A DNA stretch of 64,000 nt from Corynebacterium sp. P4-C1 (GTDB lineage: Bacteria > Actinomycetota > Actinomycetes > Mycobacteriales > Mycobacteriaceae). Of the stretch, positions 8,475 to 16,265 are shown one piece after another. A model generated the notes under the pieces. That model did no database searches and was not told where the DNA came from. It saw only the letters and a list, made by a program, of their open reading frames with translations. Each line of letters starts with the position of its first letter. Position 1 is the first letter of the stretch. The translations under genes were made by a program, and so were the position numbers. The stretch covers positions 558,001-622,000 of the forward strand of contig NZ_CP129966.1 in assembly GCF_030503595.1 (NCBI RefSeq). Reading direction: 5' to 3'.

Positions 8475-8851
8475 CAGCGGGTAAGGGCATCCAGATTTCC
8501 CGCTAAGTGGGCGAGGTTGTTCCTCAACCGGAAGCGGAACCAAAAGAAAAAGCCGACTGCCGCTAGCCCAGCCACTATTCCTAGCCCCAGCACCAGCCAT
8601 CGTCCCCACCCCGCAACAACGATCCTGCCCACGATATTCACTACCAACATAAGAGCGCAGAAAGCGCCGAGTAAAGCCAGATCGAACTTCATTAGGTGCA
8701 TCCGCTTCGCGCGCTCTTCTTCGAACCTCCGGGAATCCTCAAACGGATTAGGCTGGCTGAAGCGATCCGGGTCCTGCGAGGCAGTCTCAAAAGCGCGATC
8801 GAAGAATAACCACGCACCCGCCGAGGGCGGTTTCCCCACACGCAACACCAT
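8471..8851 (-). CDS. small membrane protein with two transmembrane helices
   Basis: A 126-aa protein of unknown family. A polar N-terminal region with a charged helix (FEDSRRFEEERAKRMHLMKFD) precedes two hydrophobic helices (about 58-77 and 81-101) separated by a short GWGRW turn, then an Arg-rich RFRLRNNL. It starts at ATG 8851 with a strong GGAGGTG 5 nt upstream. It is the first gene of a pair with the one starting at 8474. It lies between rplT and the secreted-protein locus, breaking the usual rplT-pheST neighbourhood. Confidence 0.75.
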   Translation of the reverse strand: MVLRVGKPPSAGAWLFFDRAFETASQDPDRFSQPNPFEDSRRFEEERAKRMHLMKFDLALLGAFCALMLVVNIVGRIVVAGWGRWLVLGLGIVAGLAAVGFFFWFRFRLRNNLAHLAGNLDALTRW

Positions 8852-8896
8852 CAGTCACCTCCGAGCGGACACGAATGCAACCAATTCAAGCACGAA

Positions 8897-8934
8897 GCCC
8901 CGCTGTCCCGGGGTGAAACCGGGAACAACGGGGC
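8897..8934 (-). terminator. terminator hairpin downstream of rplT
   Basis: GCCCCG pairs with CGGGGC, TGT with ACA, and CCCGG with CCGGG, giving a long, slightly bulged hairpin 20 nt past the rplT stop. A GTCGATAAGC copy (8935-8944) lies immediately beside the stem, between it and rplT. Confidence 0.65.
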
Positions 8935-8953
8935 GTCGATAAGCGAAAGGCTC

Positions 8954-9337
8954 TTAGGCGGCCTTCGGAGCGTTGACATCCTCCGGCAGAGCGTTCTTCG
9001 CGACCTCGCAGATAGCGGAGAACGCGGCGAAATCGTTCACAGCTAGGTCGGCGAGGATCTTGCGGTCCACCTCGACCTCAGCCAGCTTCAGGCCGTGGAT
9101 GAGACGGTTGTAGGTGATGTCGTTCTGGCGGGCTGCAGCGTTGATGCGCTGAATCCACAGCTTGCGGAACTCAGACTTGCGGGCGCGGCGGTCGCGGTAA
9201 GCGTAGGTCTGAGAGTGCAGCCACTGCTCCTTCGCCTTGCGGTACAGGCGGGAACGCTGGCCACGGTAGCCCTTCGCGGACTTGAGGATGGCGCGACGCT
9301 TCTTCTTGGCGTTAACTGAGCGCTTGACACGTGCCAC
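8954..9337 (-). CDS. rplT: 50S ribosomal protein L20
   Basis: L20 (127 aa), a primary 23S rRNA-binding protein needed for early 50S assembly. The strongly basic N-terminus [15 protein letters not shown] and the segment [20 protein letters not shown] are hallmarks. It is the last gene of infC-rpmI-rplT. In Bacillota, L20 represses this operon through its leader; here an attenuator-like leader precedes infC, but whether L20 binds it is unknown. Confidence 0.98.
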   Translation of the reverse strand: MARVKRSVNAKKKRRAILKSAKGYRGQRSRLYRKAKEQWLHSQTYAYRDRRARKSEFRKLWIQRINAAARQNDITYNRLIHGLKLAEVEVDRKILADLAVNDFAAFSAICEVAKNALPEDVNAPKAA

Positions 9338-9394
9338 AGTGATACTTCCTTACTTTGAGTTTTAACGGATTATTTCTGAAAGGCAGGTGCTCGA

Positions 9395-9589
9395 TTAAGC
9401 CTTGCCGAGGAGACGCTTCGTGCGCTTGACGTCGCTCTTAGCAACGTCGGTGGTGCCGGAGAGCTTGCGGCGGCGCTTAGCCGACAGCTTCTCGTTCAGG
9501 TGGCGCTTACCAGCCTGCTCGCGGCGCAGCTTGCCGGAGCCGGAAACCTTGATGCGCTTTGCGGTGCCCTTGTGGGTCTTCTGCTTCAT
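9395..9589 (-). CDS. rpmI: 50S ribosomal protein L35
   Basis: L35 (64 aa), a small basic 50S protein. The N-terminus MKQKTHKGTAKRIKVSGSGK and HLNEKLSAKRRRKL are diagnostic. It starts at ATG 9589, 53 nt after infC and 57 nt before rplT, with AAAGGAAC upstream. Its codon use is that of a highly expressed gene. Confidence 0.98.
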   Translation of the reverse strand: MKQKTHKGTAKRIKVSGSGKLRREQAGKRHLNEKLSAKRRRKLSGTTDVAKSDVKRTKRLLGKA

Positions 9590-9642
9590 AGTGATAGTTC
9601 CTTTAGCGTTCTATCGTTTCGCCGGCGTATGCCCGCGGAACT

Positions 9643-10164
9643 CTACTTCTTACCCTTGCGAACAGGCCCAAGAACCATGGTCATGTTGCGGCCGTCCTGC
9701 TTCGGACGGGACTCGACCTGGCCGACCTCCTGGATGTCCTCGGCGAGGCGCTCCAGCAGGCGGTAGCCCAGCTCCGGACGCGACTGTTCGCGGCCGCGGA
9801 ACATGATGGTCACCTTGACCTTGTTGCCCTTCTCCAAGAAGCGCTCGACGTTGCTCTTCTTCGTCTGGTAGTCGTGCTCATCAATCTTCGGCCGGAACTT
9901 CTGCTCCTTGACCACGGTCTGCTGCTGGTTCTTACGGGACTCGCGGGCCTTCTGGGCCTGCTCGTACTTGTACTTGCCGTAATCCATGATCTTGCACACC
10001 GGAGGCTTTGCGTTCGGAGCCACCTCGACTAGGTCAAGGTCGGCTTCGTACGCGAGCTTGCGTGCATCGTCGGTACGGACAATTCCAACCTGCTCGCCGG
10101 ACGGGCCGACGAGACGAACTTCGGGAACACGGATGCGATCGTTGATCCGAGCTTCAGCGCTGAT
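9643..10164 (-). CDS. infC: translation initiation factor IF-3 with an AUC start codon
   Basis: IF-3 (173 aa from this start) binds the 30S subunit and rejects non-canonical start codons and tRNAs. The protein begins with (M)[19 protein letters not shown] and ends [11 protein letters not shown], full length for actinobacteria. No ATG, GTG or TTG precedes SAEARIN closely. Instead AGGAG sits 5 nt before an ATC codon at 10164-10162, exactly where the family starts. An upstream in-frame start at 10248 would add 28 unrelated residues. Using a codon that IF-3 itself discriminates against is the known basis of infC autoregulation (AUU in E. coli). Confidence 0.93.
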   Translation of the reverse strand: MSAEARINDRIRVPEVRLVGPSGEQVGIVRTDDARKLAYEADLDLVEVAPNAKPPVCKIMDYGKYKYEQAQKARESRKNQQQTVVKEQKFRPKIDEHDYQTKKSNVERFLEKGNKVKVTIMFRGREQSRPELGYRLLERLAEDIQEVGQVESRPKQDGRNMTMVLGPVRKGKK

Positions 10165-10232
10165 GAGAACTCCTAGTGGTGAGAAAGACGTGTGCTGTTC
10201 GCTACCGAATCGCTCGCGTTGCTCGCCCAAAC

Positions 10233-10272
10233 AAAAACCCACGCTCACTGTCTCGTTACTCAGTGGCGTGGG
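10233..10272 (-). promoter_or_regulatory. attenuator-like intrinsic terminator in the infC leader
   Basis: On the minus strand CCCACGCCACTG and CAGTGAGCGTGGG (one bulged base) form a 12-bp stem with a 10-nt loop, followed directly by TTTTTGTTTGG. This is a textbook intrinsic terminator, located about 70 nt before the infC start. A second 7-bp hairpin (CGCACAC/GTGTGCG, 10297-10315) lies upstream and could be part of a switching structure. A promoter (TTGCGT near 10449-10454 and TACTCT near 10427-10432, minus strand) would give a leader of roughly 250 nt. The arrangement suggests transcription attenuation of infC-rpmI-rplT. Confidence 0.68.
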
Positions 10273-10542
10273 AGTTCGTCCTCAAACACGTGACACCGCA
10301 CACCCGTTGTGTGCGCCGTACCGTTGTTTTTGACCCTTAGCCTTCCGGTATGGCCGGCGGCATCAGGTGGGAGAAACTCCACTTGCGACCCGCACGCTTT
10401 CTAGCGCGCCAGGCGGTAGTGCGTTAAAGAGTATCACCCAGGAACCAATACGCAAAATTTCGGGGATTTTCTTCCGCGCCGGGAACCGCTCGCGCTGCGT
10501 CGCAGTCTAATAGCTGACCATCTTTCTGCCTTGAGGAGAGCA

Positions 10543-11538
10543 ATGACCAGCAACGCCCACACTGCCGCCCAGTTCAGGCACATACCTGTTGATATCGCAG
10601 ATCTCATTTTGTGGATCCCCGTCGCCGTCGCTGTCGCCGCGACCGCGTTCACTGCCTTTGTTTCGTCACCGCGGCGCGATGAGCATCCGCCACACGCCAA
10701 CTCCCGGGCACTCACCGGTTGTTTGATCGCTACCGCCGGAGCATTCCTGCTGCTTGCCGTCTCAAGGCGGGTACTCCGGAAGCACGAGGACCCCCAGCAG
10801 GCCGCTGTGACGATTATCTTCCTCGTTCTGTTCGCCGCAGCCGTTTTGATCGTGCGCTACCGGAAGCTCCACGCCGTGCCAGTGCTGGCCACCTGGACGG
10901 CGGCGTTCTTTTTCGCCGTCATGCATCTGGTGTCGGTGCCGTTTGGGGCGGGATGGAATCACCCGTTCTCGGTTTTCGATGTGCTACAGGGCATCGCAAT
11001 CCTCATCTTCCTCCTCTTTCTGTTCGGCCAGCTGCCCTTGTGGCGCAGTCTGGATGCCGGAGCGTGCATCTTCTTCGGCGGCGTGGGATTGATCGTCGCG
11101 CTCATCGGAATCACGGTCACCTGCGCTGCAGCAGGCGATCTTATCGCCCCGGTCACTGTGACTGACCCGTCACAGCTTCCGTCGGTGCAGGAGCCCTTCT
11201 ACCGGAGGCTGCACGGTTACGCGGTCGGTTTCCACATCGGACACATGGTCTCCTCCGTCACGTGGCTAGCTTTCGCTGCGTGGTTGTTACTCCGCCGCCC
11301 CGGCCAGAGCGGTGACTACACGACTTCGCGTGTTGCAGGCCTGGTAGTTGCCGTGGTCGCGGTAGGCAAACTGGTCCATATCGACATGACGCTGCTGGGT
11401 GGCGCCTGGCGCACGGCAGCCTTCATCCTCTTCAGCCTGCTGATTGCCGCCGCGGCGATCCTCGGAGCGCGACGAAATACCCCACGGCCCGGGCCCGACA
11501 GCGCCCCGGCCCCGATGAGGGCTACAGGATCTCGGTGA
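10543..11538 (+). CDS. multi-pass membrane protein, DUF998-like
   Basis: A 331-aa integral membrane protein with about eight hydrophobic helices, for example [19 protein letters not shown] near the N-terminus and [18 protein letters not shown] near the end. The stretch [21 protein letters not shown] resembles the conserved His-containing part of DUF998 proteins. Its function is unknown. It starts at ATG 10543 with GAGGAG 4 nt upstream; the TTG at 10531 lies inside that ribosome-binding region. The last 17 bp overlap the convergent uvrA 3' end. TAATAG at 10508-10513 is a possible -10. Confidence 0.75.
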   Translation: MTSNAHTAAQFRHIPVDIADLILWIPVAVAVAATAFTAFVSSPRRDEHPPHANSRALTGCLIATAGAFLLLAVSRRVLRKHEDPQQAAVTIIFLVLFAAAVLIVRYRKLHAVPVLATWTAAFFFAVMHLVSVPFGAGWNHPFSVFDVLQGIAILIFLLFLFGQLPLWRSLDAGACIFFGGVGLIVALIGITVTCAAAGDLIAPVTVTDPSQLPSVQEPFYRRLHGYAVGFHIGHMVSSVTWLAFAAWLLLRRPGQSGDYTTSRVAGLVVAVVAVGKLVHIDMTLLGGAWRTAAFILFSLLIAAAAILGARRNTPRPGPDSAPAPMRATGSR

Positions 11539-14371
11539 GGAACTGGCCGGTGAAAGAGCCGTCCACCTTCGCCACATCCTCCGGGGTTCCCTGAGCGACG
11601 ACGGTACCGCCGCCGGAGCCACCCTCGGGGCCCATGTCGATGATCCAGTCGGCGCACTTGATCACATCGAGGTTGTGCTCGATGACGAGGACTGAGTTGC
11701 CCTTGTCCACAAGGCCGTTGAGGACGAGCATGAGTTTCCGGATGTCCTCGAAGTGGAGGCCGGTGGTCGGCTCATCGAGGATGTAGATGGTGCGGCCGTT
11801 GGAGCGCTTCTGCAGCTCCGCGGCCAACTTCACGCGCTGGGCCTCGCCGCCGGAGAGAGTCGTCGCGGACTGTCCGAGGCGGACGTAGCCCAGGCCGACG
11901 TCGCACAGCGTCTGCAGATAGCGGTGAATCGAGGTGATGGGTTCGAAGAACTCGGTGGCCTCGCTGATCGGCATGTCGAGGACCTCGGCGATGTTCTTGC
12001 CCTTGTAGCGCACCTCGAGGGTTTCGCGGTTGTAGCGCGCACCTCCGCAGACCTCGCACGGAACATAGACATCGGGAAGGAAGTTCATCTCGATCTTGAT
12101 GGTTCCGTCGCCGCGGCACGCCTCGCAGCGGCCGCCCTTGACGTTGAAAGAGAACCGCCCGGCCTTGTAGCCCCGGACTTTCGCTTCCTGGGTCTCCGCG
12201 AATAGGTTGCGGATCTTGTCGAACACGCCGGTGTACGTCGCCGGGTTCGACCGCGGCGTGCGACCGATCGGTGACTGGTCCACCTGCACGAGCTTGTCCA
12301 GGTGCTCGAGTCCCTCGACCTTCTTCACGCGTCCCGGCACCTGGCGCGCACCATTGAGACGGTTCTGCAGGGTCTTCGCCAGAATCTGGTTGACCAGGGT
12401 CGACTTACCCGAGCCGGACACGCCCGTCACAGCGGTGAGCACGCCGAGCGGCACATTCACCGAGACGTTGTCGAGGTTGTTCTCGCGCGCACCGACGATC
12501 TTCAGCATCCGCTGCTTATCGACGCCCCGCCGCTCCTCCGGCACCTCAATCACCTTCCGGCCCGAAAGGTAGTCGCCGGTGAGAGAATTCTTCGCTTTCA
12601 GGATGCCCTCCGGTTCACCCTGATAGACGATTTCGCCGCCATATTCACCGGCGAGGGGGCCAACGTCGACAAGCCAATCGGAGGCGCGGATGGTGTCCTC
12701 GTCGTGCTCGACGACGACGAGAGTGTTGCCGATATCGCGCAGCTTCTGCAGCGTGGAGATCAGCCGCTGGTTGTCGCGCTGGTGCAGTCCGATGGACGGC
12801 TCGTCGAGGACGTAGAGCACGCCTGCGAGACCGGAGCCGATCTGGGTGGCGAGACGGATGCGCTGTGCCTCGCCACCGGACAGAGTGCCCGCGGAACGGG
12901 ACAGCGTCAGGTAATTCAGGCCGACGTCGAGCAGGAAGTGCAGACGCGCCTGGATCTCGCGCAGCACCGCGCCGGCAATCATTTCCTCGCGGTAACCCAG
13001 CACGAGGTGGTCGAGGTACTCCGACGCGTCCTCGATGGACAGTTCCGTCAGCCCGGCAATGGATTTTTCACCGTGGGTGGTCGAATCCAGGCGCACGGCG
13101 AGGATCTCCGGCTTTAGGCGCGTGCCGCCGCACGTCGGGCAAGCCACCTCGCGGGTGTACGCCAGGTAGCGCTCTTTGGCGTGCTCGGATTCGGACTGCT
13201 CGATCTTGCGCTGAAGGTAGCCCTTCACGCCCTCGAAGGCGGAAGTGAAGGAGCGCTGGCGGCCGTAGCGGTTCTTGTAACGGACGGAGACTTTGGTGGA
13301 GGAGCCGTCGATAAGCGCCTTGCGGTGCTTCGCGCTCAAGGACGACAGCGGCGCGTGCGCGTCGAAACCCTCCGCGTCGGCGAGCGCAACCACGAGCTTT
13401 TCGAAGTACCCCTTGTTCGGCGAGGAATTCCACGGCTGGAATGCATCGACGGCTGGCGCGTCGGGATCGGGAATGACGAGGTCTTCGTCGATTTCGGAGC
13501 GGGTGCCCAGACCGTCGCAGGCCGGGCAGGCGCCGAATGGCGAGTTGAAGGAGAATGCGCGCGGCTCGTACTCCTCGACGCTGAGCTTGTGGCCGTTCGG
13601 GCAGGCGGTCTTCTCGGAGAAGATCTCCACGCGCCCCGGATCGTCCTGGTCGAGCTCGACCCAATCGAAGCCGACCAGCCCGTCGGCGAGCTTCAGGGCA
13701 GTTTCCACGGAGTCGGTGAGGCGCTGCTTCTGGCTCTCCTTGACGGTCAGGCGATCCACGACAACGTCGATGTTGTGCTTGACCTGCTTCTCCAGCTTCG
13801 GCGGATCTGAAAGCTGGTGCGTCTCCCCGTCAACTGTCACGCGCGCGTAGCCCTGCGCCGACAAGTCCGCGAAAAGGTCGACGAATTCACCCTTGCGCTT
13901 GCGCACGATCGGCGCGAGCACCTGGAATTTCGTGCGCTCCGGGCGCTCCATCACGCGGTCGACGATCTGCTGCGGCGTCTGGCGCTCGATCACGGCGTCG
14001 CACACCGGACAGTGCGGCGTGCCGGCGCGCGAATACAGGAGACGGAGGTAGTCGTAAATCTCCGTGATCGTGCCAACTGTCGAGCGCGGGTTGCGGTTCG
14101 TCGACTTCTGGTCGATGGACACGGCTGGACTCAGCCCGTCGATGTACTCGACGTCCGGCTTGTCCATCTGCCCGAGGAACATGCGCGCATACGAGCTCAG
14201 CGACTCGACGTAGCGGCGCTGTCCCTCTGCGAAGATCGTGTCGAACGCCAGCGACGACTTGCCGGACCCGGACAAACCCGTGAACACGACCATCTTGTCG
14301 CGCGGCAGTTCCACGTCGACGCCTTTGAGGTTGTGCTCGCGCGCTCCGCGCACCGTCAATTTCTCAGCCAC
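11522..14371 (-). CDS. uvrA: excinuclease ABC subunit A
   Basis: UvrA (949 aa), the damage-sensing ABC ATPase of nucleotide excision repair that loads UvrB. Both Walker A motifs (GLSGSGKSS near 32 and GVSGSGKST near 645), both LSGGEAQR signatures, the insertion zinc module CPVCD, and the C-terminal zinc finger [14 protein letters not shown] are intact. Residues 115-250 hold the UvrB-binding region. I choose GTG 14371 because AAGG lies 7 nt upstream and family members start [16 protein letters not shown] 14377 is adjacent to GGGAAGGG with no spacing. Two GTCGATAAGC copies lie inside (12515, 13307). Confidence 0.97.
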   Translation of the reverse strand: MAEKLTVRGAREHNLKGVDVELPRDKMVVFTGLSGSGKSSLAFDTIFAEGQRRYVESLSSYARMFLGQMDKPDVEYIDGLSPAVSIDQKSTNRNPRSTVGTITEIYDYLRLLYSRAGTPHCPVCDAVIERQTPQQIVDRVMERPERTKFQVLAPIVRKRKGEFVDLFADLSAQGYARVTVDGETHQLSDPPKLEKQVKHNIDVVVDRLTVKESQKQRLTDSVETALKLADGLVGFDWVELDQDDPGRVEIFSEKTACPNGHKLSVEEYEPRAFSFNSPFGACPACDGLGTRSEIDEDLVIPDPDAPAVDAFQPWNSSPNKGYFEKLVVALADAEGFDAHAPLSSLSAKHRKALIDGSSTKVSVRYKNRYGRQRSFTSAFEGVKGYLQRKIEQSESEHAKERYLAYTREVACPTCGGTRLKPEILAVRLDSTTHGEKSIAGLTELSIEDASEYLDHLVLGYREEMIAGAVLREIQARLHFLLDVGLNYLTLSRSAGTLSGGEAQRIRLATQIGSGLAGVLYVLDEPSIGLHQRDNQRLISTLQKLRDIGNTLVVVEHDEDTIRASDWLVDVGPLAGEYGGEIVYQGEPEGILKAKNSLTGDYLSGRKVIEVPEERRGVDKQRMLKIVGARENNLDNVSVNVPLGVLTAVTGVSGSGKSTLVNQILAKTLQNRLNGARQVPGRVKKVEGLEHLDKLVQVDQSPIGRTPRSNPATYTGVFDKIRNLFAETQEAKVRGYKAGRFSFNVKGGRCEACRGDGTIKIEMNFLPDVYVPCEVCGGARYNRETLEVRYKGKNIAEVLDMPISEATEFFEPITSIHRYLQTLCDVGLGYVRLGQSATTLSGGEAQRVKLAAELQKRSNGRTIYILDEPTTGLHFEDIRKLMLVLNGLVDKGNSVLVIEHNLDVIKCADWIIDMGPEGGSGGGTVVAQGTPEDVAKVDGSFTGQFLTEIL

Positions 14372-14440
14372 GTTCATCCCTTCCCACGGCAATTCCTTCG
14401 AACAAACCTACCAACACATACACAACTACTCTGGGGCGCT

Positions 14441-15040
14441 ATGAATTCCCTCTCACTCCACCACGTTTCCGTGTCCAGCATGGACAACAACTGCTACCTC
14501 ATCTGCGCCGGCGGCCAGGGCTTGCTTGTCGACGCCGCCGCCGAGCCCGCCACCCTCCTCTCCATGGCCGAAACCGCGGGTGTGCGAATCACCGACGTGC
14601 TGACGACCCACCGCCACTGGGACCATGTCGGCGCGCTCGAGGACGTGCTCGCTCAGACTGGAGCGAAGCACTGGGCGTCGTACCTTGATGCTCCGGCGCT
14701 GCCCGCCGCTCCCGATGTGGAACTGAACGAGGGCGACGCCCTTTCTTTCGCCGGCCATGAGTTCCCCGTCCACATTCTGCGCGGCCACACCCCTGGCGGT
14801 GCCGCCATCGCCGCGAAGATCGACGGCGAGGTCAATCTGTTCGTCGGGGACTCCCTCTTTCCCGGCGGCGTGGGCAAGACCCACAGCGAGGGCGACTTCG
14901 TGCGGCTGTTCAACGACGTGAAGCAGCGGCTTTTCGACGTCTACCCCGACTCCTCCATCGTCCGCCCCGGCCACGGCAAGCCCACGACCCTGGGGGCCGA
15001 GCGCCCGAACTTGGACGCGTGGTGGGATCGCCGCTGGTGA
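14441..15040 (+). CDS. metallo-beta-lactamase-fold hydrolase, glyoxalase II-like
   Basis: A 199-aa MBL-fold hydrolase. The metal motif THRHWDHVG (HxHxDH, about 55-63), GHTPGG (His about 115), the bridging Asp in GDSLFPGG (about 137) and PGHGKPT (His about 180) are all present, so it should bind two zinc ions. The short glyoxalase II-like form is common next to uvrA in actinobacteria. The substrate is unknown; a thioester is likely. ATG 14441 is preceded by TACTCT 8 nt upstream and only weak GGGG, so near-leaderless translation is possible. It is divergent from uvrA with 69 bp between the starts. Confidence 0.9.
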   Translation: MNSLSLHHVSVSSMDNNCYLICAGGQGLLVDAAAEPATLLSMAETAGVRITDVLTTHRHWDHVGALEDVLAQTGAKHWASYLDAPALPAAPDVELNEGDALSFAGHEFPVHILRGHTPGGAAIAAKIDGEVNLFVGDSLFPGGVGKTHSEGDFVRLFNDVKQRLFDVYPDSSIVRPGHGKPTTLGAERPNLDAWWDRRW

Positions 15041-15124
15041 AAATTTCCTCCTCGGTCCGCCCGCCGAAGGCCCACACATGTCTACAGTGGGTATGGAACA
15101 TCCGCTGATTGAAGTAAGGAAAAA

Positions 15125-16150
15125 GTGAGTATGATCCGCAAACTTGCTCGTCCGATGCTCGCCTCTGTGTACATCGCAGACGGCGTCAAAACGGTGACGA
15201 ACTCGTCCGAGTACGCTGGCGACGCCGAGCGCGTCGTCAACACCATTAAGTCCGTGCTGCCCAGCCAGTATGCGCAGTACATCCCGTCGGACCCGGAGAC
15301 TGTGGCAAAGATCAACGGCGGCCTGAAGATCGGTGCCGGCAGCACCTTCGCCCTGGGCAAGGCTCCGCGCCTGTCCGCTGGCCTGCTCGCCGCCTCCACC
15401 GTGGGCACCCTGCTCGGCCGCAATGCCTTCTGGGAGGCCAAGAACGAGGACGAAAAGACTCGCCGCCGCAACGGCGCGATGACTAACGTCGCCCTCCTCG
15501 GCGGTGTCCTTCTGGCTAGCGCCGACACCGAAGGCAAGCCGGGCCTGGCATGGCGTGCGCAGGACGCCGCGAAGCGCGCGAACAAGAACATCCAGCAGGC
15601 TCTCCCGACTCAGTCCGAGACCGACAAGGCCAAGAAGAAGGCCAGCGACTGGTTCCAGGACACCGCGGAGACCGTGTCGGAGCGCGCCCAGCAAGTGGCC
15701 GACCAGGTCACCGACTACGTCGACGACAACAAGGACGACTGGAAGAAGACCGCGACCAAGTTCGCCGACAAGGCCGCGGACACTGCGTCCACTTTCGCCG
15801 ACGACGCCAGCGACTGGGCGGAGGACACCTACAAGGACCTGAAGCCGGGCAAGGTCGAGCAGTACAAGGCTAAGCGCAAGGTCAACTCCCTCGTCGGCGA
15901 CCTGCAGTCCAACCTGGACGATCTCGGCCCTTCCGAGTGGGAGAAGTTCAAGGGTAAGCGCAAGGTCAACAAGGCAGCCGACAAGGCGCAGGGCAAGGCC
16001 CAGGACGCTATCGACCGCCTGCAGGAGAGCTTCGAGAACCTCGATGCCTCCCCGTCCTGGCGTCAGAAGCGCAAGTGGAAGAAGAAGGCTAAGAAGGCCG
16101 AGAAGAAGGCCAACAAGCTGGTGAAGAAGGCAGAGAAGAAGTTCAACTAA
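15125..16150 (+). CDS. DoxX-family membrane protein with a long charged coiled-coil tail
   Basis: A 341-aa protein. Residues 1-150 form a DoxX-like four-helix membrane domain (MIRKLARPMLASVYIADGVK, GAGSTFALGKAPRLSAGLLA, a later MTNVALLGGVLLAS). The remaining 190 residues are extremely rich in Lys, Asp, Glu and Ala, with repeated units of the type W..DTAE, WAEDTYKDLKPGK and KRKVN, predicted as extended helix or coiled coil. The tail has two related KxKRKVN segments. GTG 15125 has AAGGA 5 nt upstream. The optimal codon use suggests strong expression. A nucleoid, envelope or anion-binding role of the tail is speculation. Confidence 0.85.
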   Translation: MSMIRKLARPMLASVYIADGVKTVTNSSEYAGDAERVVNTIKSVLPSQYAQYIPSDPETVAKINGGLKIGAGSTFALGKAPRLSAGLLAASTVGTLLGRNAFWEAKNEDEKTRRRNGAMTNVALLGGVLLASADTEGKPGLAWRAQDAAKRANKNIQQALPTQSETDKAKKKASDWFQDTAETVSERAQQVADQVTDYVDDNKDDWKKTATKFADKAADTASTFADDASDWAEDTYKDLKPGKVEQYKAKRKVNSLVGDLQSNLDDLGPSEWEKFKGKRKVNKAADKAQGKAQDAIDRLQESFENLDASPSWRQKRKWKKKAKKAEKKANKLVKKAEKKFN

Positions 16151-16180
16151 CTTCCCCGCGCTCTCACACATCGACGTCCG

Positions 16181-16216
16181 GGCCCCGCGGCAGGGAATAT
16201 CCCCTGTCCCGGGGCC
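16181..16216 (+). terminator. strong terminator after the DoxX gene
   Basis: GGCCCCG pairs with CGGGGCC and CAGGG with CCCTG, separated by a 3x3 internal loop, around an AATATC loop. It is followed by TTCGTTTATT. It sits 30 nt past the DoxX stop. Confidence 0.8.
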
Positions 16217-16265
16217 GTTCGTTTATTCGTAGAATGCAACCCGCGGCGGTGAAAGGAGTCCTAGC

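Noticed and set aside
8475..8609. Upstream ATG (8609) as start of the hypothetical gene 8061-8474
   Set aside because: The extra 45 residues overlap the membrane-protein gene in another frame and look non-coding; GTG 8474 overlaps the previous stop as in coupled genes.
14453..16171. 572-codon minus-strand frame across the hydrolase and DoxX genes
   Set aside because: It spans two real plus-strand genes and the gap between them; composition is a Val/Gly/Leu shadow.
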